From Bacillus alveayuensis (GTDB lineage Bacteria > Bacillota > Bacilli > Bacillales > Aeribacillaceae), in NCBI GenBank assembly GCA_030812955.1, contig JAUSTR010000012.1:1-61281 (forward strand): a stretch of DNA of 61,281 bases, given 5' to 3'. The translations under genes and the position numbers were made by a program. Shown here one piece after another: positions 45,859 to 55,114 of this stretch; the first letter of the stretch is position 1; each line of letters begins with the position of its first letter. The notes beneath the pieces are model-generated. The model searched no databases. It was not told the origin of the DNA and was given only the letters and a program-made list of their open reading frames with translations.

Positions 45859-47091
45859 TTAACTCTGTTCTACTAAAGTTTCATTATCCAGCGGGACACG
45901 AATTTCTCCGGACATTAGTTTTGGAAGAAGGGTGTCTCGAAGTTTCTCTAAAACGGCATTTTCTCTCTTTAAGTTTTCTTTTTGATTTAAAATGGATTTT
46001 GTAATTTTATGATATCTTCTAAGAATATTAATGTCAGGAATAACCAGCTTGTAATCCTCTAAATCATTTTTAGAAACATTTAAATATACACTTCCACTTG
46101 CTGTATACTGAAAATTGCTAAATGCAATATTTAGAATTTCATATAAAAATTCTTTATACATATTATCAAATGCCCTAGCTATTCCCGAACCACGTCCAAT
46201 AGCGTATCTATCATCCAACTCTGTTACTAAACCGATTGTTGCTCGTACACCAAATACAAAGTCACCTTTTTCTCCTACTTTTTTAGGATCAGATGTATAT
46301 TTACTAGGACTTAAATTTTTATTTTGAAAGTCTGTAGCACCATTCAATAATGGTAATCCTATTTTATCTGTGTTATAAGTATCACTTTTTGGAGATTGCC
46401 CCATAATTATTTCTGCAATACTTGATAACTTATCTACTTTCCACCCTTTAGGTATTTCTCCCAACTCACTTTCAACCATTTCACCGCCACTTGATTTATA
46501 TGGCTCGCCATTTTCATTTGGAAATTCAAAATCTACAAACCAATGTTTAAACAATGCTTGTGCCATTTCTTCAAGCTTTTCGTTGATTTGATTGTTCGTT
46601 TCAATTTTTTCGTCTAAGGTTGAAAGAATGTTTGCTATAGCTTTTTGTTCATTTAGAGGAGGAAGCATTATGCCATAATTCATAATTGCTGATTTATCTC
46701 CTCTTGGCATTTTTGTACCTTTAGAAGTGGCTGTAACATAATCAAAAAAATTATCTTGCAAAAGCGTGTAATATAAATATTTTTTGTCAAGTTCCTTCTC
46801 GTCCTTATTTTTAATAACTAATACATCATTAGAACAACCTCCATTTTTAGTGGCAAACCATATTTTTTTAAAGTACGGGCGAATATTTGATAATAATATA
46901 TCTCCTTTTTTATATCTTCTTACACTCTTAGTTGTTGGCAACCCAGAAGCCATTCCTACACCACTTTTATTGGGTAACATATTTTCAGTTGAAATATAAT
47001 TGTCAAGAGTAACTTCAGCCGAAGGAATTTTCTCATCTCCATAATAGCTAACTTCTTCAAGGACAACTTCTTTCCATCCATTAAATGTCAT
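45859..47091 (-). CDS. hsdS: Type I restriction enzyme, specificity subunit
   Basis: The roughly 410-residue protein has two target-recognition domains (about 5-160 and 205-370) separated by conserved helices ([19 protein letters not shown] and, at the end, [18 protein letters not shown]). Each recognises one half of a split DNA site; the site itself cannot be read from the sequence. The ATG at 47091 overlaps the end of hsdM. TRDs are the quickly changing part of the system. Confidence 0.95.
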   Translation of the reverse strand: MTFNGWKEVVLEEVSYYGDEKIPSAEVTLDNYISTENMLPNKSGVGMASGLPTTKSVRRYKKGDILLSNIRPYFKKIWFATKNGGCSNDVLVIKNKDEKELDKKYLYYTLLQDNFFDYVTATSKGTKMPRGDKSAIMNYGIMLPPLNEQKAIANILSTLDEKIETNNQINEKLEEMAQALFKHWFVDFEFPNENGEPYKSSGGEMVESELGEIPKGWKVDKLSSIAEIIMGQSPKSDTYNTDKIGLPLLNGATDFQNKNLSPSKYTSDPKKVGEKGDFVFGVRATIGLVTELDDRYAIGRGSGIARAFDNMYKEFLYEILNIAFSNFQYTASGSVYLNVSKNDLEDYKLVIPDINILRRYHKITKSILNQKENLKRENAVLEKLRDTLLPKLMSGEIRVPLDNETLVEQS

Positions 47092-48598
47092 ACCCAATCC
47101 CCCCTAGATTCTTTCTAATCTCTTCTTCCAATCGGTGGGATTTTTCAAATAGTTCTCTTAATTCACTCGTGAGGGTTTCCATTTTTTCTTCAAATGGTAT
47201 ACCATCATCCTCGACATCACTTATTCCAACATAGCGTCCGGGAGTTAATACATAGTCATTTTGACGTACATCTTCTAAAGTCGCTGATTTACAGAATCCC
47301 TTGATGTCTTCATATTTCCCATCTCGTTTACGCCAGTTTCGGTATGTTCCTGCAATTTTTTGAATATCTTCTTCTGTTAATTCACGAAGACGACGGTCAA
47401 CCATTTGTCCCATGTTTCGTGCATCGATAAATAAAATTTCATGTTCACGGCTTCGGTATTTAGGATGATTTTTCTTATTACGGTTTAAAATCCATAAACA
47501 TACCGGAATACCAGTTGAATAGAATAATTTATCAGGCAATGCAACAATGGCATCGACTAAATCCGCTTCGAGTATGTTTTTACGAATTTCCCCTTCATTC
47601 GATGTATTGGAACTTAACGAACCATTGGCTAATACAATACCAGCAGCGCCATTTGGTGAAAGGTGATAAATTATATGCTGTAACCATGCATAGTTGGCAT
47701 TGCTCGCTGGTGGTGTACCGAATTTCCAACGAACATCATCAACTAATTCATTTCCTCCCCAGTCACTCACATTGAATGGAGGATTGGCAAGGATGAAATC
47801 TGCTTTCAGCGTTTTATGCAAATCGTTATGGAATGTATCCGCATGGTGTTCGCCGATATTCCCCTCAATTCCACGGATAGCAAGATTCATTTTACAAAGC
47901 TTCCAAGTCGTGGAATTGAGTTCCTGACCATAAATAGAGAGATTATCAATTTTTCCTTGATGGCGTTCAACAAACTTTTCACTTTGAACAAACATGCCGC
48001 CGCTTCCACAACAAGGGTCATAAATCCGCCCTTCATAAGGTTCAATCATTTCAACCAATGTTTTAACAACACTTTGTGGCGTATAGAACTCGCCACCGCC
48101 TTTTCCTTCTGCACTGGCAAACTTACCTAAGAAATATTCATAAACTCGACCAAGTAAGTCTTTTTCTTGTTTGCTGTGCAATTTAATGGTTGAAATGAGG
48201 TCTATCAGTTCTCCTAATCGGCGTTTATCAATCTCAGGGCGGGCATAACGTTTATCTAACACACCTCTGAGTGACGGGTTTTCTTTTTCAATTTCAATCA
48301 TTGCTTCATCAATATATTGACCGATTTTCGGGTCTTTCGCACGGTCTTTAATGAAGCTCCAACGTGACTGTTTCGGTACCCAGAAAATATTTTCGGCTGT
48401 ATATTCATCACGATCTTCTTCAAAACCTTCTCCTTCTTCAACTAACTCGTTATACTTCATTTCAAACTTATCAGAAATGTATTTTAAGAAAATCAATCCT
48501 AAGACTACGTGTTTATATTCGGATGCATCCATGCTTCCACGTAATTTGTCAGCCGCTTTCCAAAGTGTTTCCTCAAAACCAATCTTTGCTGTGTCCAT
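47081..48598 (-). CDS. hsdM: Type I restriction enzyme, methyltransferase subunit
   Basis: The roughly 505-residue N6-adenine methyltransferase has the SAM-binding motif [12 protein letters not shown] (about 200), the catalytic NPPF in [14 protein letters not shown] (about 275) and the helical N-terminal domain ([20 protein letters not shown]). Three ATGs stand in a row; the third (48598) has the best distance from AAAGGAGA. It starts about 20 bases behind the XRE regulator gene and overlaps hsdS. Confidence 0.95.
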   Translation of the reverse strand: MDTAKIGFEETLWKAADKLRGSMDASEYKHVVLGLIFLKYISDKFEMKYNELVEEGEGFEEDRDEYTAENIFWVPKQSRWSFIKDRAKDPKIGQYIDEAMIEIEKENPSLRGVLDKRYARPEIDKRRLGELIDLISTIKLHSKQEKDLLGRVYEYFLGKFASAEGKGGGEFYTPQSVVKTLVEMIEPYEGRIYDPCCGSGGMFVQSEKFVERHQGKIDNLSIYGQELNSTTWKLCKMNLAIRGIEGNIGEHHADTFHNDLHKTLKADFILANPPFNVSDWGGNELVDDVRWKFGTPPASNANYAWLQHIIYHLSPNGAAGIVLANGSLSSNTSNEGEIRKNILEADLVDAIVALPDKLFYSTGIPVCLWILNRNKKNHPKYRSREHEILFIDARNMGQMVDRRLRELTEEDIQKIAGTYRNWRKRDGKYEDIKGFCKSATLEDVRQNDYVLTPGRYVGISDVEDDGIPFEEKMETLTSELRELFEKSHRLEEEIRKNLGGIGYDI

Positions 48599-48618
48599 CA
48601 TCATGTCTCCTTTTAAAT

Positions 48619-49212
48619 CTAGTAATTATAATCATCGAATACTTCGAATAATTCACTTTCAAATTCATCTTGTTCAGGACCTGTTGACACCCAATCTGGT
48701 AACACTTCTAAATAATGGGCTAAAGCTTCTATTGTTTTATGGAAAACCGGTTCATGCTGTGCCTTATCTAAAAGTTCAAGAACCAATTTAAATGTGTCGA
48801 GATAAGGTTGATGTTCAGCACGATTCAGCATGTTCCGAAATTTTTCAATTAGTTTGGCTTTTTCAATAGCATGTTCTATTTGATTCAATTCCTCTTTGTC
48901 ATAAACCGGCACTTCAACAAGATCATTTTCTTCCCCAATGAGGAACTGTTCTTCATATTTCGTGATAATAGGCTGTAAATCCCGCTTTAATTTTTCCTTT
49001 TGAATCTCCAGTTTATCTAAATCAGTTAATTCTTTTGAAAAGTATTTAGCGTCTATGCCAAAAATTTGTTCCAACGTAGGTAAATGTTTTTTAGAGATCT
49101 TTTGCTTTCTTTTAATCCAAAGATTAATATTTTGCTTTTTAATTCCAAGCTTTTCGGCCAGTTCAATTTGCTGCATACCATAAAGTTCAAGGATGTATTC
49201 TAAACCTATCAA
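48619..49212 (-). CDS. XRE-family regulator heading the restriction-modification operon
   Basis: The 197-residue protein has an N-terminal helix-turn-helix ([22 protein letters not shown], about 10-45) and a helical, acidic remainder that may bind a partner. The start is taken as TTG 49212 because TAGGTGATC, a long match to the ribosome 3' end, stands at the proper distance; the frame opens at another TTG 15 bases upstream without such a site. It is the first gene of the hsd operon and palindromes lie just upstream, so it probably controls its own operon like a controller protein of other restriction systems. Confidence 0.8.
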   Translation of the reverse strand: MIGLEYILELYGMQQIELAEKLGIKKQNINLWIKRKQKISKKHLPTLEQIFGIDAKYFSKELTDLDKLEIQKEKLKRDLQPIITKYEEQFLIGEENDLVEVPVYDKEELNQIEHAIEKAKLIEKFRNMLNRAEHQPYLDTFKLVLELLDKAQHEPVFHKTIEALAHYLEVLPDWVSTGPEQDEFESELFEVFDDYNY

Positions 49213-49228
49213 TTGATCACCTACCAAA

Positions 49229-49257
49229 ATATTGTCCGAGTCAATATAGTTATATTG
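49229..49257 (-). promoter_or_regulatory. Palindromic operator before the hsd operon
   Basis: CAATATAGTTATATTG (49242-49257) is a perfect 7-2-7 palindrome, and a further ATATTG half-site lies at 49229-49234. They stand 17-45 bases before the TTG start of the XRE gene. A second palindrome, ATTACTA...TAGTAAT, lies at 49287-49305. Binding by the XRE protein is inferred. Confidence 0.55.
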
Positions 49258-49429
49258 TAATAGGTAAATAGTTTCCAGTCAATAAAATTACTACTGTTTA
49301 GTAATATTAATCAATGGCCACACAATGACTAAAAAATATTGATTGATAAAAGTTTTTAATTTAGCAGAATTAATAAAGAATGTCGTTTTCTAATAAGAAA
49401 TGGATATCTATCATTGTTGAAAATCAGGT

Positions 49430-49478
49430 TTGACAATTAAAATCTATTTTTATATTCTATTAATAGAACATATGTTCC
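49430..49478 (+). promoter_or_regulatory. Sigma-A promoter with LexA-type operator
   Basis: TTGACA (49430-49435) and TATTCT (49453-49458) are separated by 17 bases. AGAACATATGTTCC (49465-49478) matches the Bacillus LexA box CGAACRNRYGTTYC at 13 of 14 positions and would cover the transcription start. An ideal AGGAGGTGAT ribosome site and an ATG follow at 49503. Confidence 0.65.
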
Positions 49479-49502
49479 ATATTTTTTTAGGAGGTGATAT
49501 TT

Positions 49503-49686
49503 ATGCCCCATTGGAGAAAGGTATAAAACTGGCCAACATTCTCCCGCAAATGCGCATTATGAATGGGATGGCTATACAGATGGCTCATACTCGCCAAGTC
49601 CTACACTGAAAGAGAGAAAAATGATGTTGGAAAAAGATGAAGTTTTTCCGCTATCCATTGTGATCAAGGTGGATAATGGAGAATGA
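49503..49686 (+). pseudogene. Frameshifted small gene, possibly YjzC-like
   Basis: The ATG with an ideal ribosome site runs into a stop after seven codons (MPHWRKV), but the next frame continues at once with RYKTGQHSPANAHYEWDGYT, then SPSPTLKERKMMLEKDEVFP to a stop at 49684-49686. One base change in length near 49520 restores a protein of about 60 residues. The KTGQHSPANAHYE core resembles small YjzC-type proteins. Either the gene is broken or one base is wrong. Confidence 0.55.
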
Positions 49687-50000
49687 CATCAAATGCTAAA
49701 AGAAATTAAAGATACTAATCTAGCATGGAGAAGCATGCCTCCTAGCTAAATGAGTAAAATTGCTTGTTTTTATATTTATAACCTCGCCAAGAATAGATGA
49801 TTCGTATAACCCCAAAAAATGGTTCTTCATATTTTCCTTATATTCACTTCATTTTGAATAAAATGAATCATATACAATCAAATCTTATTTTCGTTGCATT
49901 TCTCTGCACTTGTATTTCTTTCGTACATAGTCTTCCCGCATTATTGATAATCAACCCAACAACATATAACCAATTTTCATTAAATGAAAGGACGTAGACT
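49687..50000 (+). other. Intergenic region before the NERD gene
   Basis: An open frame at 49797-49997 has no ribosome site and looks like chance. A GAAAGGACG ribosome site for the next gene stands at the right end. Nothing else is seen. Confidence 0.5.
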
Positions 50001-50906
50001 ATGCTTTATAAATCTCGAACTAGATCTAAAGAATTGCTGATCATGGAGCTTTTAAATACTAGAATGGATTTATCTAGCAAGGACAAACAGTATTACCACT
50101 CTTTACAAAAGGGTTATGAAGGGGAAGTTTTATTTGATGCCTTAACAGAGAAGCTTCAATGTGAATGCTTTATTTTAAATGACTTACTACTTAATATAAA
50201 TAATACCAACTTCCAAATTGATTCTTTAATTATAACTTCAGAGAAAATTTATTTATTCGAGATCAAAAATTATGAAGGGGATTATTATTACGAATCAGAT
50301 AAGTTGTTCAAAATAACCAAATCCGAAATTATTAATCCTCTTCACCAATTGAGTAGAACTAATTATTTATTGCGCCAGCTACTCCTTAATCTTGGCTTTA
50401 ATCCTCAAATTGATGCTTCGGTTGTTTTTATTAATCCTAATTTCACCCTATATCAAGCACCTCTCAATAAACCATTTATTTTTCCTACTCAACTAGACCA
50501 ATATTGGGACAAACTTAATACCAAACCTTCAAAGTTAAATAGAAAACACAAGAAACTAGCGGATCAACTTATTTCTTTACATATAACTGAATCGCCTTAT
50601 CAACAGTTACCATCATATGATTATGAACAGGTACGAAAAGGGATCACTTGTGTTCAATGCAAGTCTTTTTCTATCTCCATAGAAGGAAGAAAATGTGTAT
50701 GTAAGGAATGCAGACATGAAGAATTAGTTACTGCTGCCGTAATGCGGAGCGTAAAGGAATTTAAGCTTCTTTTTCCAGATCATCGGATTTCTACAAATGC
50801 AATTCATCAATGGTGTCAAATAATACCATCTAAAAAGAGAATTAGAAGAATTCTAAACAATAATTTTAATCAAGTAGGAGTTCGTCAATGGACTTATTAT
50901 GAGTAA
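50001..50906 (+). CDS. NERD-domain protein with C-terminal zinc ribbon
   Basis: The 301-residue protein has a NERD (nuclease-related) domain at about 35-160: GYEGEVLFDALTEKL, then the core residues in NFQIDSLIITSEKIYLFEIK resembling the D...ExK site of restriction-type nucleases. Residues about 215-240 form a four-Cys zinc ribbon (CVQC...CVCKEC). The function of such proteins is not settled; DNA processing is expected from the fold. Its last residues and the structured repeat behind it occur again in inverted orientation at 4545-4854, which suggests that gene and repeat travel together. Confidence 0.82.
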   Translation: MLYKSRTRSKELLIMELLNTRMDLSSKDKQYYHSLQKGYEGEVLFDALTEKLQCECFILNDLLLNINNTNFQIDSLIITSEKIYLFEIKNYEGDYYYESDKLFKITKSEIINPLHQLSRTNYLLRQLLLNLGFNPQIDASVVFINPNFTLYQAPLNKPFIFPTQLDQYWDKLNTKPSKLNRKHKKLADQLISLHITESPYQQLPSYDYEQVRKGITCVQCKSFSISIEGRKCVCKECRHEELVTAAVMRSVKEFKLLFPDHRISTNAIHQWCQIIPSKKRIRRILNNNFNQVGVRQWTYYE

Positions 50907-51147
50907 TAAATGGAAAATAAGGAGTATATATCCTTTAGTTATACTGTATTGTTCTTATCTTGTCCTTCATTAACAGTATGATGGTCATTTCTCTTGTTTC
51001 CTATCTTGTTTATGTCCTTCAGGAGTCCTATGAAGGACTTTTCTTATGCTTTCTATCTTCATTATGTCCTTCAAAAGCCTCATGACGGACATTCATCATC
51101 TACAATTTCTTCTTTTTGGACTTCATCGCCTCTATGAAGGACATTTA
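50907..51147. repeat. Structured dispersed repeat, copy 2 (inverted partner at 4545-4782)
   Basis: This copy lies directly behind the intact NERD gene and is the near-identical reverse complement of copy 1. Several ATGTCCTTC/GAAGGACAT words can fold into a chain of hairpins. Confidence 0.85.
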
Positions 51148-51229
51148 CAAATGTTATTAGTTATTTTTTGTCCTTCACAGTGGCATTTCTCAAAAATCCA
51201 TCTACTAAGCTATCTCCAAAAACCGCTAT

Positions 51230-51709
51230 TCACTTATGATACGGTTCACCTCTGTTGATTTTAAAGGCTCGGTATATTTGCTCTAGTAAAATGAGGCGCA
51301 TGAGCTGGTGTGGGAAGGTCATTTTGCTGAATGAGAGGGATTCGTTTGCCCGTGACATGACGGTTTGACTTAAGCCGAGTGAGCCGCCGATTACAAAGGC
51401 GATTTTGCTTTTTCCATAGGTTGCTAGCTTATCTAAGCTTTCGGCCAACTGTTCAGATGATTTCATCGTTCCTTCGATCGCTAACGCAATGACATAGGTG
51501 TCTGGGCTTATTTTGGCTAAAATTCGTTCTCCCTCTTTTTCCTTTACTTGTTCCATTTCTTGTTCGCTTAATGATTCTGGCGCTTTTTCATCTGGGAGCT
51601 CAATGATGTCCACTTTCGCATATGGTGAAAGCCGTTTTAAATATTCGTTCATGCCCTGTTTTAAATACTTTTCTTTTATTTTTCCGATTGAAATGATATG
51701 GATATTCAT
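51230..51709 (-). CDS. rlmH: 23S rRNA (pseudouridine-1915-N3)-methyltransferase
   Basis: The 159-residue SPOUT-family enzyme methylates pseudouridine 1915 in helix 69 of 23S rRNA on 70S ribosomes. The SAM knot is seen in [13 protein letters not shown] and the C-terminal [20 protein letters not shown] and HK end are standard. Length is exact for the family. Its place behind the wal-htrC genes is conserved in Bacillus. Confidence 0.97.
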   Translation of the reverse strand: MNIHIISIGKIKEKYLKQGMNEYLKRLSPYAKVDIIELPDEKAPESLSEQEMEQVKEKEGERILAKISPDTYVIALAIEGTMKSSEQLAESLDKLATYGKSKIAFVIGGSLGLSQTVMSRANESLSFSKMTFPHQLMRLILLEQIYRAFKINRGEPYHK

Positions 51710-51748
51710 GTAACCAACCTCCGTTATGTACGTTTCCCTACTATAGCT

Positions 51749-51898
51749 TTATCCACAATTCAGTTGTGCACATGCCATCCCCATTTTAAGAACAAGTTAC
51801 CCACAAGTTTTATCCACAAATGTGGATAAAACTTGTGGGAGCTACGATCCAACTATATAAACAGCAGGTTTTTCGCACAAATCACATGTTGTGGATAA
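51749..51898. promoter_or_regulatory. DnaA-box cluster with 18-bp inverted repeat
   Basis: Four perfect DnaA boxes TTATCCACA occur within 150 bases: 51749-51757 (+), 51810-51818 (+), 51821-51829 (-) and 51890-51898 (-, inside the CxxH/CxxC gene). A one-mismatch box TTACCCACA lies at 51797-51805. The middle pair forms a perfect 18-base inverted repeat (51801-51838) with a 2-base spacer. It lies upstream of rlmH. It could be a DnaA titration or regulatory cluster near the origin. Confidence 0.75.
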
Positions 51899-51997
51899 AC
51901 TGTGATTATCTTTAATTTTTTGAATATTCGGTGCTGTTTGTTTTTCATCTACAAACATGTCAATCGCTATTTCAATATGTTCTTCACAGCATTTCAT
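51842..51997 (-). CDS. CxxH/CxxC small protein (BA_5709/YyzF type)
   Basis: The 51-residue protein begins MKCCEEHIEIAIDMFVDEKQ and ends with TTCDLCEKPAVYIV, the two metal-ligand-like motifs (CCEEH and CDLC) of the CxxH/CxxC family found between htrC and rlmH in Bacillus. A GGAGAG ribosome site stands before the ATG. The function is unknown; zinc binding is likely. It is short and easily overlooked. Confidence 0.85.
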   Translation of the reverse strand: MKCCEEHIEIAIDMFVDEKQTAPNIQKIKDNHSLSTTCDLCEKPAVYIVGS

Positions 51998-52059
51998 CCA
52001 TTTTCACTCTCCAATCATTTTTGCATTTTTATGCGAGATGCTCAAAACCTTTCGTCAAA

Positions 52060-52092
52060 TCAAAAAACCAGAGAAGAGGTGTGCTTCTCTGG
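52060..52092 (-). terminator. Rho-independent terminator behind htrC
   Basis: CCAGAGAAG and CTTCTCTGG form a perfect 9-base stem with a 7-base loop, followed on the minus strand by T6. It ends the wal-htrC operon. Confidence 0.93.
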
Positions 52093-52104
52093 CATCAATA
52101 AAAA

Positions 52105-53340
52105 CTAAAATGAACTTTGCTCAGAAAGCTTAATGGTCGTGGATTCGAGCTTTCCGTTTCGATAGTATTTCACTTTAATGGTATCTCCAACTTTATGTGA
52201 ATAAAGCTGTTTTCTTAATTCTAAAAGGTTTGTTACTTTTTCACCTGCTAATTCGACGATCACATCTTTTTCTTTTAATCCGGCACGAGCTGCTGGTGAA
52301 GCTGGTTCTACCTCCATGATGACGACTCCTTCTTGAACATCCTCAGGTAAATGCAAAGCTTCAGTCCAATAATAGCTCGGAATATCTCCAAGAGATTGCA
52401 AGCTTACTCCCATATAAGGACGTTTCACTTCTCCGTATTTTTCAAGGGAAGAAATAATTGGAATGGCATCGTTAATAGGAATGGCTAAGCCAATTCCTTC
52501 TACTGCGCTTTGAGCAATTTTCATCGAGTTAATCCCAATGACTTTTCCATCTAAATTCACTAAAGCTCCCCCGCTATTTCCAGGATTGATGGCGGCATCT
52601 GTTTGCAATACCTCTGTTTGCCAATCCGCAACTCCGTCTTGGTTAAGATCGATAGGAACGGTTCGTTCAATACCGGAAATGATTCCTTGTGTGACAGAGC
52701 CAGCGAATTGTAGACCTAGTGGGTTGCCAATGGCTAAGACAGGCTCCCCTGCTTTGACTTGATCAGAATTTCCAAACTCTGCTACTTTTTTCACTTTGCT
52801 TGCATCAATCGTTAAAACAGCTAAGTCTGTTAACTCATCACTGCCGACAAGCTCAGCGGGAACACGGGTTCCATCACTTAACACGACTTCCAACTCACTT
52901 GCTTTTTCAACCACGTGATGGTTTGTCACGATAAAGGCATTCCCGCCTTCTTTTTTATAAATAACACCAGAACCTGTTCCAGCTTCACTTGTTTGGGACT
53001 GATTCCAAAAGCCTACTTCTTGAATGTTCACAACGCCAACAACTGTATCCGAAACCTCATCAACCGCTTTTGTGACCGCCGTATGGACATCGATATTGAC
53101 CGTTTTCATATCGCCTTTCTGTATACGATCTTCTAAATTAGCCCCTTCTTCAGCAACATCCTTTGCACCGATATTGAAATCATATGGAAGAATATCAAGG
53201 TTTGCTAATGCTGGAAGGGAGAAAATAACAAGTAATGCTCCTAATACAGCCCCTAAAAATCCTGCTAAAAGGGAGCCGTTACGGTTTCCTTTTTGCTTTC
53301 CGTTTTTATTTTCATATTCTTGATCATAGTATCCCATCAT
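52105..53340 (-). CDS. htrC: Membrane-anchored HtrA-type serine protease with PDZ domain
   Basis: The 411-residue protein has one membrane helix near 25-47, a trypsin-like domain with the triad His in VTNHHVVE, Asp in ELTDLAVL and Ser in INPGNSGGAL, and a C-terminal PDZ domain (about 305-400, VEPASPAARAGLKEKDVIVE). It degrades or refolds damaged exported proteins. The position behind walJ matches HtrC/YyxA of Bacillus. It lies about 160 bases behind walJ, so it may also have its own promoter. Confidence 0.95.
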   Translation of the reverse strand: MMGYYDQEYENKNGKQKGNRNGSLLAGFLGAVLGALLVIFSLPALANLDILPYDFNIGAKDVAEEGANLEDRIQKGDMKTVNIDVHTAVTKAVDEVSDTVVGVVNIQEVGFWNQSQTSEAGTGSGVIYKKEGGNAFIVTNHHVVEKASELEVVLSDGTRVPAELVGSDELTDLAVLTIDASKVKKVAEFGNSDQVKAGEPVLAIGNPLGLQFAGSVTQGIISGIERTVPIDLNQDGVADWQTEVLQTDAAINPGNSGGALVNLDGKVIGINSMKIAQSAVEGIGLAIPINDAIPIISSLEKYGEVKRPYMGVSLQSLGDIPSYYWTEALHLPEDVQEGVVIMEVEPASPAARAGLKEKDVIVELAGEKVTNLLELRKQLYSHKVGDTIKVKYYRNGKLESTTIKLSEQSSF

Positions 53341-53501
53341 TCATCATTCCTTTCCCATGACGATAGGTTTTTCTCATCACATCACCCAATTTTAAAATAA
53401 AATACTAACGAATAATAAACAAGATTTTTCACCAATTATTCATAAACAGCAAAATTGTAATAATTTTAACTTGCCCTTCCTAGCCATAATTCAAACATAC
53501 G

Positions 53502-54296
53502 TTATACAGCTACAAGTGGAGTTGGTGTTTTCGGATCTGTATCATATAAATCAAATTGCTCACCCGTTATAAATCCTTTGTTAGCGAGTGTTTGCTGCAC
53601 TGACATCCTTGCTAAATCCTTCATGTTATTGTCTTGGCTTAAATGGGCTAAATATATGCGTTTTGTCTTATCGCCAATTACATCTGCCATCGCAATGGCA
53701 GCATCTTCATTGGAAACATGGCCAACATCGCTTAAAATTCTCCGTTTAACATTCCACGGATAACGCCCCATACGCAGCATTTCGACATCGTGATTGCTTT
53801 CAAAAATAAAAATGTCTGCGTTATGGATAACCCCTTTCATACGGTTGCTGACATATCCAGTATCCGTAATTAACGCAAGCTTTTTCCCTTCATAATGAAA
53901 CACGAAAAACATGGGTTCAGCCGCATCATGTGAAACACCGAAAGACTCAATATCAAGGCTTCCGAATGATTTTACTGTCCCCGTTTCAAAAGTGAATTTT
54001 TGTTCAGTATCAATTTCACCAATTAAACTATCCATTGCTTTCCACGTTTTTTTATTTGCATAAATTGGCAATCGATACTTTCTTGCTAAAACGCCAAGAC
54101 CTTTTATATGATCACTATGTTCATGAGTAACGAAAATCCCACTCAAATTTTGAATATCACGATTGATTTCGCTAAATAGCTTTTCCATTTGTTTTCCGCT
54201 TAAACCAGCGTCGACTAAAAAAGAATGCTCTTTCGTTTCTATGTATATAGCGTTTCCCGTACTGCCGCTTGCGAGTACGCTAAATTGCAAGCTCAT
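53502..54296 (-). CDS. walJ: WalJ, metallo-beta-lactamase-fold exonuclease (YycJ)
   Basis: The roughly 264-residue protein has the metal motif [18 protein letters not shown] near the start and late [11 protein letters not shown] and AHLSQDNN blocks. YycJ is a 5' exonuclease that has been linked to mismatch repair and to coordination of division with replication. ATG 54296 lies 6 bases behind GGAGTG; the GTG at 54305 overlaps that site and the walI end. Confidence 0.95.
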   Translation of the reverse strand: MSLQFSVLASGSTGNAIYIETKEHSFLVDAGLSGKQMEKLFSEINRDIQNLSGIFVTHEHSDHIKGLGVLARKYRLPIYANKKTWKAMDSLIGEIDTEQKFTFETGTVKSFGSLDIESFGVSHDAAEPMFFVFHYEGKKLALITDTGYVSNRMKGVIHNADIFIFESNHDVEMLRMGRYPWNVKRRILSDVGHVSNEDAAIAMADVIGDKTKRIYLAHLSQDNNMKDLARMSVQQTLANKGFITGEQFDLYDTDPKTPTPLVAV

Positions 54297-54301
54297 AGTC
54301 T

Positions 54302-55114
54302 TCACTCCAAGTTACTTTTTTCTGGTTTAATAATATCCCCTTCAAGGGCATTAACATAAAAGTCTTCTTGATCATTGACAACGATATGCCAAGTTGGGGC
54401 TAAAATTTGCTGTTCTGTTAATGGAATTTGTGTATAATAACCATACTCAACTTTTGTCACAGTACTCTTCGGTTTTAAATAGTTTTTGTCATAAAGAGCT
54501 TCTAAAGCCCGTATTGCCTTTATGACTTCATCTTGGTTTTCTAATTCTTTAATATCCTCTAGCAATGTTTGGCGATATGAAGTAATCTCATTGTGATCAT
54601 TTAAGTAAAAAACAATCATTCCTATTCCATCATTTTCATCTTGAAATATAGCATAACCTTTATATACTTGTAAAAAAATAATTTCCTTGTCATTTTCATC
54701 ATACCGCCAATAACGGTATTGCGAGCCTTGGATAATTTGTGTCGTTAATATTTGTTTTAGTTTATTTTCCATATTGTTATCTGGAAGTTGAATCGGCTCA
54801 ATAAAACTCATTCTAAGCTGTGTTACTGGTTTGATGAGCTCTTCATCTGAAAGCATAAGCTCTTGATTTTTCAAACTGTCAATCTCCTCTTGAGTAAATT
54901 GTTTACTTTTTGCTGTAATATAAGACCCTTTAATCGTTTTAGTGGGTAATTTACCGTACTTAATATCCTCTGCTTTAAACTGTTCCTCAATGGTTGTTTC
55001 TGTGATGATATCGTATTTGTTCTCATTCATCTTTTCCATGTACTGCAAGGCTAAAAAAATATCCAGAACGAGGAAGGCAATGATGAAAATTGTCTTTGTT
55101 TTACTCCAATCCAT
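54302..55114 (-). CDS. walI: WalI (YycI), regulator of WalK
   Basis: The roughly 270-residue protein starts [20 protein letters not shown], a single N-terminal membrane helix, followed by an outside YycI domain. With WalH it binds the WalK sensor and restrains or adjusts its activity. Three ATGs stand in a row; the third agrees with the usual YycI start. It overlaps walH. Confidence 0.95.
   Translation of the reverse strand: MDWSKTKTIFIIAFLVLDIFLALQYMEKMNENKYDIITETTIEEQFKAEDIKYGKLPTKTIKGSYITAKSKQFTQEEIDSLKNQELMLSDEELIKPVTQLRMSFIEPIQLPDNNMENKLKQILTTQIIQGSQYRYWRYDENDKEIIFLQVYKGYAIFQDENDGIGMIVFYLNDHNEITSYRQTLLEDIKELENQDEVIKAIRALEALYDKNYLKPKSTVTKVEYGYYTQIPLTEQQILAPTWHIVVNDQEDFYVNALEGDIIKPEKSNLE

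Noticed and set aside
49797-49997. 66-residue open frame before the NERD gene
   Set aside because: No ribosome site, biased His/Ile/Phe composition typical of chance frames in AT-rich DNA.
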